A stretch of 64,000 nucleotides of DNA, taken from positions 15,299,457 to 15,363,456 of the forward strand of contig NW_024040707.1 in the NCBI RefSeq assembly GCF_014851395.1. The letters are read 5' to 3'. Made by a program: the position numbers and the translations under genes. The first letter of the stretch is position 1. Each line of letters opens with the position of its first letter. A model generated the notes under the pieces. The model did not search any database. It was given only the letters and a program-made list of their open reading frames with translations, and was not told the DNA's origin. This document shows positions 1-13,300 of this stretch, in pieces. The DNA comes from Micropterus salmoides (taxonomy: Eukaryota > Chordata > Actinopteri > Centrarchiformes > Centrarchidae).

Positions 1-427
1 CGTTTCTCAGCAGCATTAATGTTACATAATAGGAGACAGTCCAAAAGCAGTACTTAAAAATGGTACAAATTTAAACAATTTAGGTTAAAAAAAAAACTTG
101 CCTTAATCACACCAAAATGTCCCTTCATTTGGATCTTTCTAGTTTAGTCAGGTGTTTATAGCCCTATGAATGGTGAGTTCAAATGAAGTTGTTGTGACAT
201 CCCAAAGTACAATAAATTCATCTAAATATTAATATGGAAAAGTTTAGGAGGGTTCTCTGCTCTCCAATTATATCTCTGTATTATTTAACAGAGCTTTAAA
301 AAAAATATGATTTGAACAATTTGAATTCTGTAATTTGCAATTTATATGGAATCCAGAGCTATTTCATTGACTGATTGATGTTGTGGTTCACACCAACATG
401 CCTTTTCTCCTGACTGTCTCCTTGCAG
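1..427 (+). other. slc9a8 intron 1, 3' part
   Basis: AT-rich intronic sequence ending in a pyrimidine-rich tract and a CAG acceptor at 425-427. I see no exon 1, start codon context or CpG-rich promoter here, so the gene's 5' end lies outside the window. Confidence 0.7.
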
Positions 428-609
428 CAAGTCCAATGACACTGATAATTACAGTAATGAGACCCTCCTCTCTACAACGCCTACTGTCAAGCCAACGACC
501 CCAACACCCCCAACCCTCAAGCCCATTCTTCCCGTGCAGACAGGGGTGAAGGCCCAAGAAGAAGAGCAGTCCAGTGGGCTGACCATATTCTTCAGCCTTT
601 TGGTTATTG
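428..609 (+). CDS. slc9a8: slc9a8 exon 2
   Basis: 182 nt; the first base completes a codon and the last base starts one. It encodes the luminal N-terminus with sequons NDT, NYS and NET, a Thr/Pro-rich stretch, the NHE8-typical KPILPVQTG, and the start of the first hydrophobic segment (GLTIFFSLLVI). Donor GTAAGT at 610. Confidence 0.93.
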
Positions 610-3600
610 GTAAGTTGTCTCTCTGTTTCTACATTGCTGAACATCTATCTGACTCAAGTCTTATTTTCCGTTGCAGTTGGTCAGCATAAACTCCTCACCC
701 ACATTGTTTTCCAAGAGAAATCTAGTCTAGCATTCTTCTGAGCGTGCAGGACAGGAAGACAGAAGGAAATTAATCCACACTGGAAAATATGTTCATTATG
801 GTTTACACAATATGCATAACTTAGACATACAGCTAATGATGGAGGGCAAATGTACAGCCACTTTAGTGTGTCTGTAAATCAGATTTTAGGGTGAAGGAAG
901 TGGATAAAGGAAAGGATGCGGTTACACATGAATTTGCGTAAGGTCACAGAGTGCTTTTTCCCGACACAAAGTGCCCATTATGCACTTTTAGTTCACTTCA
1001 GGTTTAGTAACATGCTTACCACTGTAAGGGTTTGGACCAAGGAAACTGCATAAATCATGCATAAGGAAACCAATTAAACTCATTCACTTTGTAGACACAG
1101 AAAAATGTTATTTTCTCTTGAACCAAGTATTTCAATGTAACAAACGTTTGATTGGTTGCGAGAAGCAAAACACAGTCATTTGTCTTCTAAAGTTAACACC
1201 ATTTCATCAGTGGTTTGCCTGAGATGGCATAGGTCAATAAATAAGAGGCCACCTCAGTACAATCTAGAAATTACACGAGTCATAAATAGCACTTACTGGA
1301 AACCATTATGTACCATTTCCCTCCACAAGTGTACATGCTTTTATTAGGCCTGAATTTAACATCTCCCTTATGAGAAAACAGCCCAGTTTGATGAACCAGT
1401 GTTGCAGAAACTTTCTTGTGATTATCTCATTTGTTGCACTGCATTTCCCCAGCATGTATGAATTGTTGTTTACATTATTGTGGCCTTGGGGTTTGTCATC
1501 TTAATTATGCGTACGCACTGACTTAGCACATTGATAGACGTGGTTTCCTATGGTTCTATCACAGGCTAATTGTATGTGTTAACTGGGAGCAATTATCTTT
1601 TATTGTACAATCCTAGGTCTATAAATGTACTATTTAAATGTCAAGCAACTGCTTTGTAGTCGTTTATATCAAGCAAGTGTATTTTAACTAATTTGTATAA
1701 AATTATTTTATAGTTAGGCTAATTTGATATGAATTCAAGTATCCGTTCAAACAGTCAGTGAGAGGAAATCAAGTAAGAGCTGGATTATACAGTTTTCATA
1801 GACATCCCTGTTCAGTATACAACAAGTTATGTAGAGGGAAGCTGTCAGAGAAAAGATCTTAACTTTTCATGATGTGAGACTTATTTTTGGGCTGATCTGA
1901 GTTGGTGTGACATCGTGGTCGGGACATGGATGTATTTGTCCTGAATATTCATTCAGTGGTCTTTGCTCTCCCTGCTCTCCACAGGTATCTGCATCATATT
2001 GGTGCACCTGCTTTTCAAGTTCAAGCTGCATTTTCTTCCAGAGAGTGTGGCTGTTGTGTCCCTTGGTGAGTACTGTGTATTTAAAATGTTGTTCTGCAAA
2101 GGCTGGGTTAGGCTTTATGATGTTTCTGTATTTAAGTAACTAATGTTTAGACTGATTTGGGACTTTGCCACAATACTCTACTTATACTTTTTAGGAAAGT
2201 TGTTTGTTGTGGAAAAAAAAAATAATTATTTCAAAGATACAGCTTTGGTTTTTGTGTGAGGTCACTTGATTCTACTTCCTCCAGTGCCTTCCATTGTTTC
2301 CCTTTTTACACATTTGTGCAGATACACTCACTCAAACTTGTGACACACATCTGTCTTGACCTTAAAGGCCTTTCCCTCTCATGCCCTGTGCATATTGAAC
2401 ATGAGACGTGGGCTTGTCTCACTGTTTGGAGCAGGGGACTCTGCTGAAGAGAGATAACACTCTGCTTACAAATCAGGAAGCGCGCCTTTTCCTTCCTCAT
2501 CACTTCCTCTCTCTCACCTACTCATTATGTGTCTTCCCCTGCTCTATCCCTTTCTATCTGCCCATATATCTGGGTCTTAAACAATTCTTTGATGGTTGTA
2601 CTTATGTCTTTTACGTTTCCTCTCTCTCTTTTTCTGCCCTTTATACGTCTTCGTATTTTCCTCGCCCTTTTAATTAATGTTCTGCTGGGCTGTGTAACAA
2701 GAGAGCTGAAAGCCCAGGGGGACTTTGTCAAAGACAAAATTAAGACAATAGTCCTTTTACACTCTTCGTATCTCATTTATCCCTGAACTATAGTGGACGT
2801 TTCCCAGGCATCCATTTGTTTTAACTACTAAAATATCACTCCTCGCTTCAGGTTTGCACTCCATCTGTATTCTGGTTGTATTGAAATTTTTATATGAAGT
2901 AGTAAAATATTTAAACAGTGGTGTTGTTTTTCATGTCTCCTTGCTCTTTCCAGGGATTCTAATGGGAGGCTTCATTAAGATCATTGAGTTCCAGGAACTG
3001 GCCAACTGGAAGGTATAGTTCGTCTCCTTGTTCACACCCTGCTCTACAGCTCCTTGTGTTAACACTGCATTCACAATTAATGTTGCTCCACCACCCCCAC
3101 TCACTACACACACACACAAAATACACAAACATATGACATGCAATGTGGGAACATGTTTGAACAAGTTTTGTTCTATGTAGATATTGCATCACATTCAGTG
3201 TAACCCCTTGAAATATGAGACAGATTTGCTTTAAGTCCATAAACAAAAGGGATGCACCCACTGCATTCTTGATATTAACTGTCATTTAGAGGGCAGGGAC
3301 AAAAATCAGCATCAAAGATGTTTGTTTATTGAAAACATAATACGTCAAAGCTTAGAGAATATAACCAGCTTTCCTAGTTCTTGTATGATGCATTTTCTGC
3401 CTTAGCAAATTCTCCAGGGACATCCCTCCCACCCATCCCAACTCAAACATTTATTGTCCCAGTGTTGTAGTTTTTCATCTCTCTTTCTGTGGCTGTCTTT
3501 CATTTCCTGGCCCCTGTTTTTGTCACAAATCTAATCTCTCTATCTCCGCTCTGTTACCTATAGAGACACACACCATTGTTTGCCGGCTATCTTTCCCCTC

Positions 3601-4345
3601 TGTGTCCCTGTGAGCCCTCCTTTTTTTCTCCTGGTTCTCACAGCCTTTAATTAACATTCCTTGTTCTCTGCCAGTGAGTGGGAGAACGAATGAACAAGAG
3701 AGGTAGATGGAGAGCGCAAGAGAAGGAGAGAGAGAGAAACAGATGCAGAGTGAGGGGGAGGGAGGAAAAGAGGACAGGTTGTGTCAATGTTTCTTGCACA
3801 CTGGGGCCCATTGTTTTTTAGCCTGGGGGCCCCACGATGTTGCTGAGTCATCAGCACTAGTAACCAGAGCCCCTGGAGCCCCTTTCCCCCATTTACCCAT
3901 GTATTGGGAATCTCTAAACCGCTATCTCTGTGTTTGTGTTTAGCTTATAGCAAGCAGGCCTGCTCACCTGTCCATATATGGTAGGCAGTGGCTTCATGAC
4001 CTGTTGTGAAAATACAGGTTGATAAAAACAAACTGTCTGAGTAGAAGTTAATGAAGTTGCATTGTGATTTGCAGCAGCTTCTTTGCAGAAGCGTGGATAT
4101 GCTAAGTGGTTAACAGTCAGCTGAAGATTTCAAGAGATCCAGGGAATGTTGCAAATCCATTATGTCTGACCTATTTGTTTTTGAGAGAGCCCCTAAGAGC
4201 AGGATGCACCATGTAACCTGTTGTGAGTAAAACAGCCAGTGGCAAAACTGTGATTCCGTCAGTGTCATTCTGTGTCAACAAGTCTTTTGAAATTGTGCAT
4301 ACAGTGCTTACAGGTTTGTGCTTTACCACCACAGCCAATGGAAGG

Positions 4346-4392
<47 letters not shown>

Positions 4393-7244
4393 CTTTTCAA
4401 GTGCTAGCTCCTCATGCTTGTAGTGTAGCTACCTTTTTAAGGTTGCACCACCTCCAGCTAGCATGTTTCTAGCTAAGCTGACCCACTTTGCTGATCAAGA
4501 ACGCTTCGGGGACTGCCCCACAAACCACCAAGGGTGTACACACAAACCCCTCAGGCAGCAGCATTGTGTCATCACTGGCGTTGCCCTCGATTTTCACCAC
4601 CAATCTGCTTTCTTAGCTTTCTGCTACCAACCCCTCTATCTCCAGTCCTCTTCCAGCATGTGAAGAGGAGCTTTTTTTCCTAACGTGCCTTTCTGGTACT
4701 GTTAACTGCTTTTCCTTTTCTCTCATCTGCCCATTTCTCCCCTGTGCTGTGACACAGATTGAAGAAGAAATAACATGCTGGCAAGAAGTAATACGCTAGC
4801 AGCAATTTGTCTCTTAGGCAAAGCAGAGAAAGATACATAGGTGAATATATTTGCATCCACAGTGTACTCCAGATAATAATTTAGTTTTTCCCATGTTTTC
4901 GATTTCTATTCTTTACTGTATTATCTGGGCTCATCGTTTTTCTTCAGTGGTTGCAGTGGTGTGTTTTAAACCCCAAAGGGCAGCACATACTTTTAATAAA
5001 TCTCTCCCACACCACGGACACAGAAAGCATTACAGGGAGAGCTATTTTAATTGTGGTTTCAGGGGCCTTTTTCCCCATGTGGTGATGTCACTGTGTGTCA
5101 AAGCTGAGCCTCCAGGGAGCCTGTACTCCGAACGAAGGTCTCTCTATCACGCCTGCTCATATTTTTCTGTTATCTCTTTTAACTGTGCTCCCTTCATCTT
5201 TGGCATTCATCCTTTCTCAGTTAGTTCAAGCCCTGTCTCAGCACTTCACTTGAGTATGCCCATCCTATGTATCCATTTCATCTCCCCTTCTCTTAGAACA
5301 TGTATTTCTCTGCTCTCTATCAAAAATCAGTGTTTCTAAAATCTCATTGCACCCTCTCAGGCCACATCTTTCCTCACGGTTTCAGGATGAGGTCAATCTA
5401 GGGCATTCTGACCTAAAATCTAATCAGCCAAAAGCATAGACTGTATATTTATAAAAATCAACATTTTTGATAATAGTTATTAATCAAGCAAAAATGCCAA
5501 CCATTGGCTGGTTTCAACTTTTCAGATGTGATTATTTGCTGCTTTTCTTTGTTTTCTTTCATCATAAAGTAAATATCTTTTTGGCTGTGGAGTGTGGCAC
5601 AACCTCCAATTTAAGACGTCACCTTGGGCTCTGGGGAATTGTGATGGAGATTTTTTCAGTGAATCGAGTGTTTGACAGATTATAGATGATAATTGTAACC
5701 CTTAAATGAAACCCAACTAAAATTAATCGCCTATCACAAATAATACAAATAATGCAAAGCACTAGCCTGCTGACACCTTCTTATTTAAATATGTGTAGAC
5801 ATGTGTAAGCAAAGTCAGTGTTTGCTAGTTCAGCCACTCCAGTAGCTTGTGTGCATGCATGCAGAAGTACAGCTGTGGTTGTCAGATTGTAGTGCATGCA
5901 TGGCATACCGTCTTCTGTCTCAGGTGTTTACATTCATTCCTGACCTTTAACCTGCCATGAAGGGTAGAATTCTGCCAGCGATTAAATCTCAAGAAAAAGT
6001 GGTAACCTGGAAGCATTCCTTGTTGGCCTACTTTCCCTGAAATTTGAATGCATAATAAGACACAGTAGGCAGGAGAAAAGCATTTTACTTCAGCATACAT
6101 CCTGCATAGGCTATCCTCTATGCCTGACCTATTTTTAAGAGTTCGTAGCCAGAGTAGTGTAGGTTGCTGTAGGTCTTTAATTTTATCGATGTGTTCATCT
6201 CCTTTGCAAATCGCATCATGCTGCTTTAGGTCTTAGTTCTGAAGAATTGGTTTGATGGGGAGAAATAGATTATAAATTCAGAAGATTATGAAGCTAGTCA
6301 TGTCATCATGTTTTGATACATTGCCAGAACAGTTAATTCAATTTGACACAGAATGTATAATAATAGATAATTGAGTAAGAAGTGTTTCCTCTAGGTTTTT
6401 TTTTCTTCCCAGCAGCGGCGGGAAACGGTTTCGTTTTAATTGGGTGGTTATGCTCTTATTTGTTAATGCTAAGTACTAATTTGCCAATAATCATAACCAT
6501 TCACGCATAACAATGAGTTCAATGCTTTGAAAGTCAACCGTTTTTTAAAATGTCCAGCATCCGTCTAGGCTGTGATTGGTCTCTGCCTGAGGAGGAAATG
6601 CTGAACTCACTCTGTTATTTACTTGGTTGTCATGACTTCGAGTGTATTTTGTAGCAATAAAATGTATTTTACAAAAAGCACTAATTGTAGATTAAAACTG
6701 TCAGATGAACGTAATCTCATATCTAGCTTAACCCCCCAGCACTTGTTCATTGTTAATCTACAGCAAATCAGATCTCTTCAGTTTTCACAGAAATGGATTC
6801 TAGGAAACCCACATGAAATGTGGTAGTGATTGTCTTCATGTGGGGTTGAGGGTCAGGCTCTATCAGCTGTCAAAACCTCATCTTACAATGAGAAAATTTG
6901 TAGACTGAATGCAGTAAATATGGGCCTGCCCTCTTCCGTCTTCTGACAGACACTGCTGTAGTGTTAACCATGATCCAGAATTAGATCAGATGAACATTTC
7001 TCTTATGCATGCTGTATCTTGACATTTACATTACTAACACAGATTCTGCACAGAACAAACTCGCACACACACACACATACAGTGGCTAATGCATGGTGCA
7101 TCGTGCACAGACGCATTGGCATCCAGAGCATAATGCATGGGCACATGATGCCTATGCCTGATCTGGGTGGCTGGCCCATTTAGCTGAGAAGCAACAATGA
7201 TTTCATTATATTGCTGAAATAATCAGAGAGCTAAGGTCACTGGG

Positions 7245-7305
<61 letters not shown>

Positions 7306-10300
7306 ATGAGAGACTATGAGAATGAGAGATTAAAAAAAGCAGGTAGTCATGTGTCTTTTTACAGCTTATATGCAAGAAAAGAGCATGTCAGTAGTAGTGT
7401 CTGAGTGCATAAATTGGCTGGCAGGCATTAGCCTCGACCAGCACCCGATGTGTTTGTGTTTGTCATCCTGAAGTCAACATCCAAATTTGTTTTGTCAGAT
7501 AAAGGACTGTTGGTAACAGCTCAGGCATGGCCTCCTTCGTCACCCTTTTCCCTCTTCCCCGCTTAGTATTAAGTCAGCTGATCAGCACTGAACCAACCTT
7601 CAGTGGTCAGATGAATAGCGGGGAATATTTGTAGAGGATTACATAACAGCCACAAGCACATGTTTTATCATTCAGTGACACACACATAATTTGCTCATAT
7701 GTTACGGTACTGATAAGCATTAGGATTTGTGTTTGGATCACAGATCATTGTAGGCTCATTCAAGATGACAAAACGTGACAGAGTGTGTACTAACGAAGTC
7801 CACGTTCACATTTTCTTAGAAAAATGTAATTTGTTCAATTAAAAATGTTTAATGTTCACTGTACTTTGTAATGGATTTAATTTGAAAGGATTGATGAATG
7901 CTTATGCTACCCCAAGCTCCCAGCTAGTTGAACATGGCATTTTCCCTTACCGCTACAATTTGTTACTATTAGCCAATGCGCAACTCCAAGCCAAGGTTAC
8001 AATCATGTGTCTGTTATATTGCCAGTGCTGCTTTTTTACTGTGGCTTGTATGTAACCTTATCTCTGTCCTTCTCTCAAAGGAGGAAGAAATGTTCCGACC
8101 AAACATGTTCTTCCTTTTGCTTCTGCCGCCCATCATCTTCGAATCTGGATACTCATTACATAAGGTACAGCATGGTTAATTTACACAGTTCAAGACCTTC
8201 AGTTGAAAAATAAGGCACATTATGAATGTGATGTACTTTAAAGTAACAATGCAAACCAGTATATGTGTTCAATCAGTCCGTTGCCTAAATTGAACAGGAT
8301 CCATATGTGCAGAGCAAGAATTGTAGCCACAGCTACTTTTATTTACTTAAAAATAAATAAACAGGGACCTAACCAGGCTCTAAGTTTGCTTATGCCTTAG
8401 GCAGGCAGTGGCATGAAAGCATAACAGCATAAGCACCTCTGCTCTCTGTCAGTCATGTTTTTCCTGTATTGTTTTTTTTTGTTGTTGTTGTGTTTGTATT
8501 CTAGCCTGTGTTAACATTTGTCATATTTTATCACTAAGGTTTAAAATGAATTGGCAAATGCAAAAAGATATCTCATTACATTTTATTAGTCATTTTGAAG
8601 GATCTTAATGGCCTTCCCTTTCTTCTGAAACAATTTGCTTTTATCTCAAACAGGGTTAAAAAGGCTTGTTTGTATACATTTTGCTCTATTCCTACTCACA
8701 GTGAAATTATGACAGTTTTCTCTATTCCTGTACTGTGCTCTACTTTTCATTTTAATGCTGGCAACATGTTATGTAACACTATGTAACTTCAAATGTCATG
8801 CTGCTAAACCCATGAATACTTAAGCTGCGTGTCCATGTATGTTCAGGGTAACTTCTTCCAGAACATTGGCTCCATTACTCTCTTTGCTGTGTTCGGCACA
8901 GCCATCTCTGCATTCATAGTCGGAGGAGGCATCTATTTCCTTGGGCAGGTGAGGATTGTAGTAGTTATCTATCAGCGACTCTGGCATCGTCAGGGCCTGT
9001 TCAGAGAAAGAGTGTGAACTGAAATATTTTGACTTTCCTGGAACAGCTTGTTAATACAAAGGTTAGGTATCGAGAGCTAAAACTTCCAAGAACTGTGGAC
9101 TGTAGACACGTGCATTTCAATTCTGCTTATCGATTCCTAACTTTTTGCATATGTCGGGCACGCCACCGATTTAAACTGCAGTGAGCATTTTACAGTCCAT
9201 AATAATTGCACTTCTCTGCCAGGTCCTGCTACGTGGAGCTAACATCATTTGTTAGGCAGTAAGTTAACAAAGCATGCGAGAAAAGGCTTCTATTTACATT
9301 CCTGGATCATAGCGGACCACAGCAGATGCTCAAAACATAATCACACAGCAAAATGCAACACCTGCGATAAGGATATTGCAAGGAAGGAAGAATGAATCTG
9401 AAGGAATGCAGCGTGTTCAATGTGTTGCGTTCTCCCAGCTACAGTGACACCCCAGATACAGCTAACGCTAAGAGTAGCGACGTCTTACGCTCAGTCAACA
9501 CAGACGAGCTGACATTCACCCTTTATATCGAAGGTAAACGACTGATGTCTACAAATTATTCCAGTATATATTTATCTTAAATACGAGTCCCCAGAGACAG
9601 TACTCTAGTACAGCCACTCCTTACACTTTAGCCATGTAGGTGAAGATGAGCAAAGAGAAAGTGGATGATTGTGGTGAAGGGGTTGCAATCAGAACTGAGA
9701 TTTGATAAGATCCAGATTTAATAAGAAGAATTGGAATCACAATTGATAAAATTTAAACAATGCCCAACCCAACCTTAGTGTCTAGTAGGCATTGCTGTCT
9801 TTTCCTTCTTCAAAATCTTTCTCTCCTATGGATGTAGGGCTCTATGAAATTCATTTACATTTCTTTTCAGATTCTGTAATTTTCTTTTCATTTCAGGAGA
9901 AAATATGAATCAAATAATTGAATCAATATTATTGAATGTAGATGTTGATGTTATCAGATCTCTTAACAATGTGCCTGTGTCATGGAATGTTTTTTGTTGT
10001 TTTATTTGTTTGTTTTTTTCAGGCCGATGTGATCTATAAGATGACCATGACCGATAGGTGAGTATTAGTATTCCACTCTAACTAGCTTTTATACTGTATG
10101 TTTCTTGCATTCATCAGACTAACAAGGGAATACAAAAAAATGTGGAATTGATTAGAATTGGATATTATTATTTCATACTAGCGACACCTTCAGTCTACCT
10201 TAAAGTTTGAATGAACCAAACCTGGGAAACAAAAAAAAAAAAAAAACAACTTTCAGTAAGTCGCAGACAGCAGGATAAGCTATCTGCCAGAGATGACGGA

Positions 10301-13300
10301 CAGAAAAGCAGTATGCTACACCACACCCATGTTTTTATTTTTATGCCTCCTCACTGGCGACAGCCCTGGCCGGAGGTAGTATGTTTTCAGGTTGCCTGGC
10401 CATCCCTTTCTTATGAATATGATATCTCAGGAAGCCCTTGAGGGAATTTATTGAAATTTGGCACCAACATCCACATATACTTAAGAAATTAACTCATTAC
10501 AATTGGGTTGTCTAAGGTCAAGTACACTGTGACCTCACAAAACACATTCCATAACTGGCCAATTGATTACCATATTTCACAGTTGGTCAGAGAGCAATTG
10601 GTGACACTTTTGACTCAAATGTCAATGTCACTGATATCACAAAACACGTTTTGTGTGTCTTAGTATGAGCTTGTGTCAAGTGTGTTCAAGCAGGGCTTTT
10701 GCCTTTTTAATTTACTTCACCAAGGAGAGTATGTTTTCAATCCGATTTGTCTTTCAGTTTGTGTAAGTGAGAGCAGGAGGAGCTTAACAGATTTTAATGA
10801 TATTCGTGGGGAAGCACTGATTAGATTATGGAAGGAAAGTCCCATGTACTGTCTATCCACCCATTTCCGCCCAGATAGATTTTGCACCAATTTTTAATTT
10901 ATTTACTTTTTGTGCAAAATATTTTTTGCCACTCCTCCCCCTAGAGTAATTTAATAATCCAAACTCTACCAAATTTTCCGCATGACTTATAGTATATAGA
11001 TGACCCTGGAAAACATGTTAATTCATTTAGTTGTAGTTTAATTAGTTGCACAAGTAACAAGACACAAATGCATTGAAGGAGTAAAAAGGAGTGTGCCTTA
11101 CAAAGACATCTCAACAACAAAAAACAATACATATCAAATTAAAGTTCATCAAAACATCTATTTTTATTTATGACTCTTCATACTGCTTTCCCAGAATTAT
11201 TTACCAAGTTGTTGTAGGTGTAACGCATTGTGTAATTTTGTGTCCAATCTAGAAGTTTCCTTGTACAAATCCCTGACATTCTGGGACAGGATTTATGTAT
11301 TATCCAAAATCATGGCAATTATTAAAGTAGCAATGTATAAGACAGGAATGCATGTGCATTTCCTGTCTGCATCATTCTTTTACAGTACATACACAATTTT
11401 GTTGTGTTTGTTTCTTTTAAGGATGTTTCTGCTTGTAAAAGTGTGGTTACTGCTTAACCGTTATCCACCACTCATCTTCTCTCCCTTTGCTTTAGCTTTG
11501 CCTTTGGCTCACTCATCTCAGCTGTGGACCCTGTAGCGACCATCGCCATCTTTAACGCCCTCAACGTGGACCCTGTCCTCAACATGCTGGTGTTTGGTGA
11601 GAGCATCCTCAACGACGCTGTCTCCATTGTCCTCACTAAGTAAGAGTTTCTAGCCAGTCCCTCATGACTTACTTATACTCACACATTGGCACATTTACAT
11701 TTGCCCATGCGTTTACACCACCAGCAACCCTATGGACATTGTGCAAAAAGTCAAAACTTCCATTTAACAACACTTAACCGTACTTGTAGTCAATAGAAAG
11801 TAGCATGATGAAGACACATGGCCAGGATTTTTAAGCCCCGAACACAAAACATGTAAGGTCCCTATTGAAACTGAAGTAAACTCAGTTTTGGGGGCCATTT
11901 TGGATTTAATGGGGGTTTTTTTTTTGGCGATTTACACACTTTGTACTTTAGCGAACTCCTCCTAGGGATTTAGTTCGATCAACTTCAAATTTTCGCTGTG
12001 CACTCTAAACCCATTGACGATTAAAAGTTATTCACAAGTCGACCAGTTTGCTCAAAAATTGGTGATTTGCTATGAAACAGGAAGTTGTTATAACTTCAGT
12101 ACACGTAATCACATCTGCACCAAATTATAGTATAACAGTAGTGCTGCTCTGAACACATCCCTATGCTAATATCCACTGGAAGTCATAGCGCCACCTGCTG
12201 GCAACAGGAAATTACACATTTTACGCTGTAATGTACTACTCCTAGCAGGTTGGACGTATCAACTTCAAAACTGTCCCAGAAAACCCTTAACACATTGATG
12301 AGGCCATGATGTAAAAGTTGTGAGTTTTTGGTTAACGGCGTGGCGTGGCGGCGAAGTCCCACGCTTCGCCATGACACAGGAAGTTGTTGTAACTTGTAAC
12401 TAATAAGAGTCCCGCCCTGAACACATGTACATGCCGACATTCACCAACAGTCATAGCGCCCCCTGCTGGACACAGGATATGACCTTTAACGAAGCAGCCC
12501 CCGTGGCATGTTTCACCTACATGTATGAAATTTCTGGAGCACATGTATCATATCCAGATGTACATAAAAGTGTGATGTCCAATGCTGGGACCTGTGTGTA
12601 TGTATATGTGATCTGATGAATGTGGATGACATTCGTGACATTCAAAGATGAAGATGGTTATGGAATGTTTTTGTGGTACGTGTCCAGAAATGAGTAATGA
12701 GGACAAACGACTCCCTTTGACACCCATATGTTTAAGTCTCTCAAAACTTGCTGTGGACATAGGAGTGTCACTCTCGTTTGTCAGCAGACTGGTGACGAAA
12801 CACACCAACACGTTCTTGACGAACAAGTTTGACAGAAATAGTTGGCAGGGTTCCCTTGTTTTTATTCAGCACTATCTTCCTATCTGTTGTCTCTGTACTC
12901 ACTTTATTGCTGCCTTATCTCTCCTACTCACAACCAGCTAAATGTGCAAAGTGATCTCCAGTGTCTGCATGCCCCCATAGAGCAAATGAGTGCATGAATA
13001 ATAGATAGACTGAACAGCCCTGGCAGTTTGCTTGTTGTTAGCACTTCACAGACTTTCCTAGAAAGCTGCTTTACAGTTTGGCCCAGTCATTTATAAAAGT
13101 CCCGCAGGTAATGCCTTTGCAAACATATCACAGATGTTTAGTTTCTTTTTTTAGATGTGTTTAAAAGCCGTGTTACTCTCTTTAAAATCTAATAAAATGT
13201 GCATTTGGCATTCAAAAAACAAATGATTTATCAATCAGATAGTATTCAATTAAATTCTGTGTGTGGCAAAATTTCACAATAAATTAAAGCTGCAAGCAGC

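Larger units (their letters stand above)
3013..8080 (+). other. slc9a8 intron 4
   Basis: 5.07-kb intron with a CT/TTTC tract at about 4346-4395 and a TG/AG tract at 7251-7304. Open frames within it are short and unlike any family I recognise. Confidence 0.6.
11900..12600 (-). repeat. Antisense copy of the GC-rich teleost repeat
   Basis: Reverse complement of the family at 13290-22076: shared pieces include the CTCF-like core, the 'acaggaagttgttgtaac' stretch and the 'gtcccgccctgaacacatgt' stretch. Two diverged units are visible, with the CTCF-like core at 12187-12201 and again at 12455-12469, 268 bp apart. Boundaries are approximate. Confidence 0.75.

Noticed and set aside
4851..5339. 162-residue plus-strand open frame in intron 4
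   Set aside because: No recognisable domain, composition like the surrounding intron, no splice signals in phase with slc9a8.
7251..7304. Simple repeats considered as CRISPR-like arrays
   Set aside because: Pure dinucleotide runs without spacers, in an animal genome.
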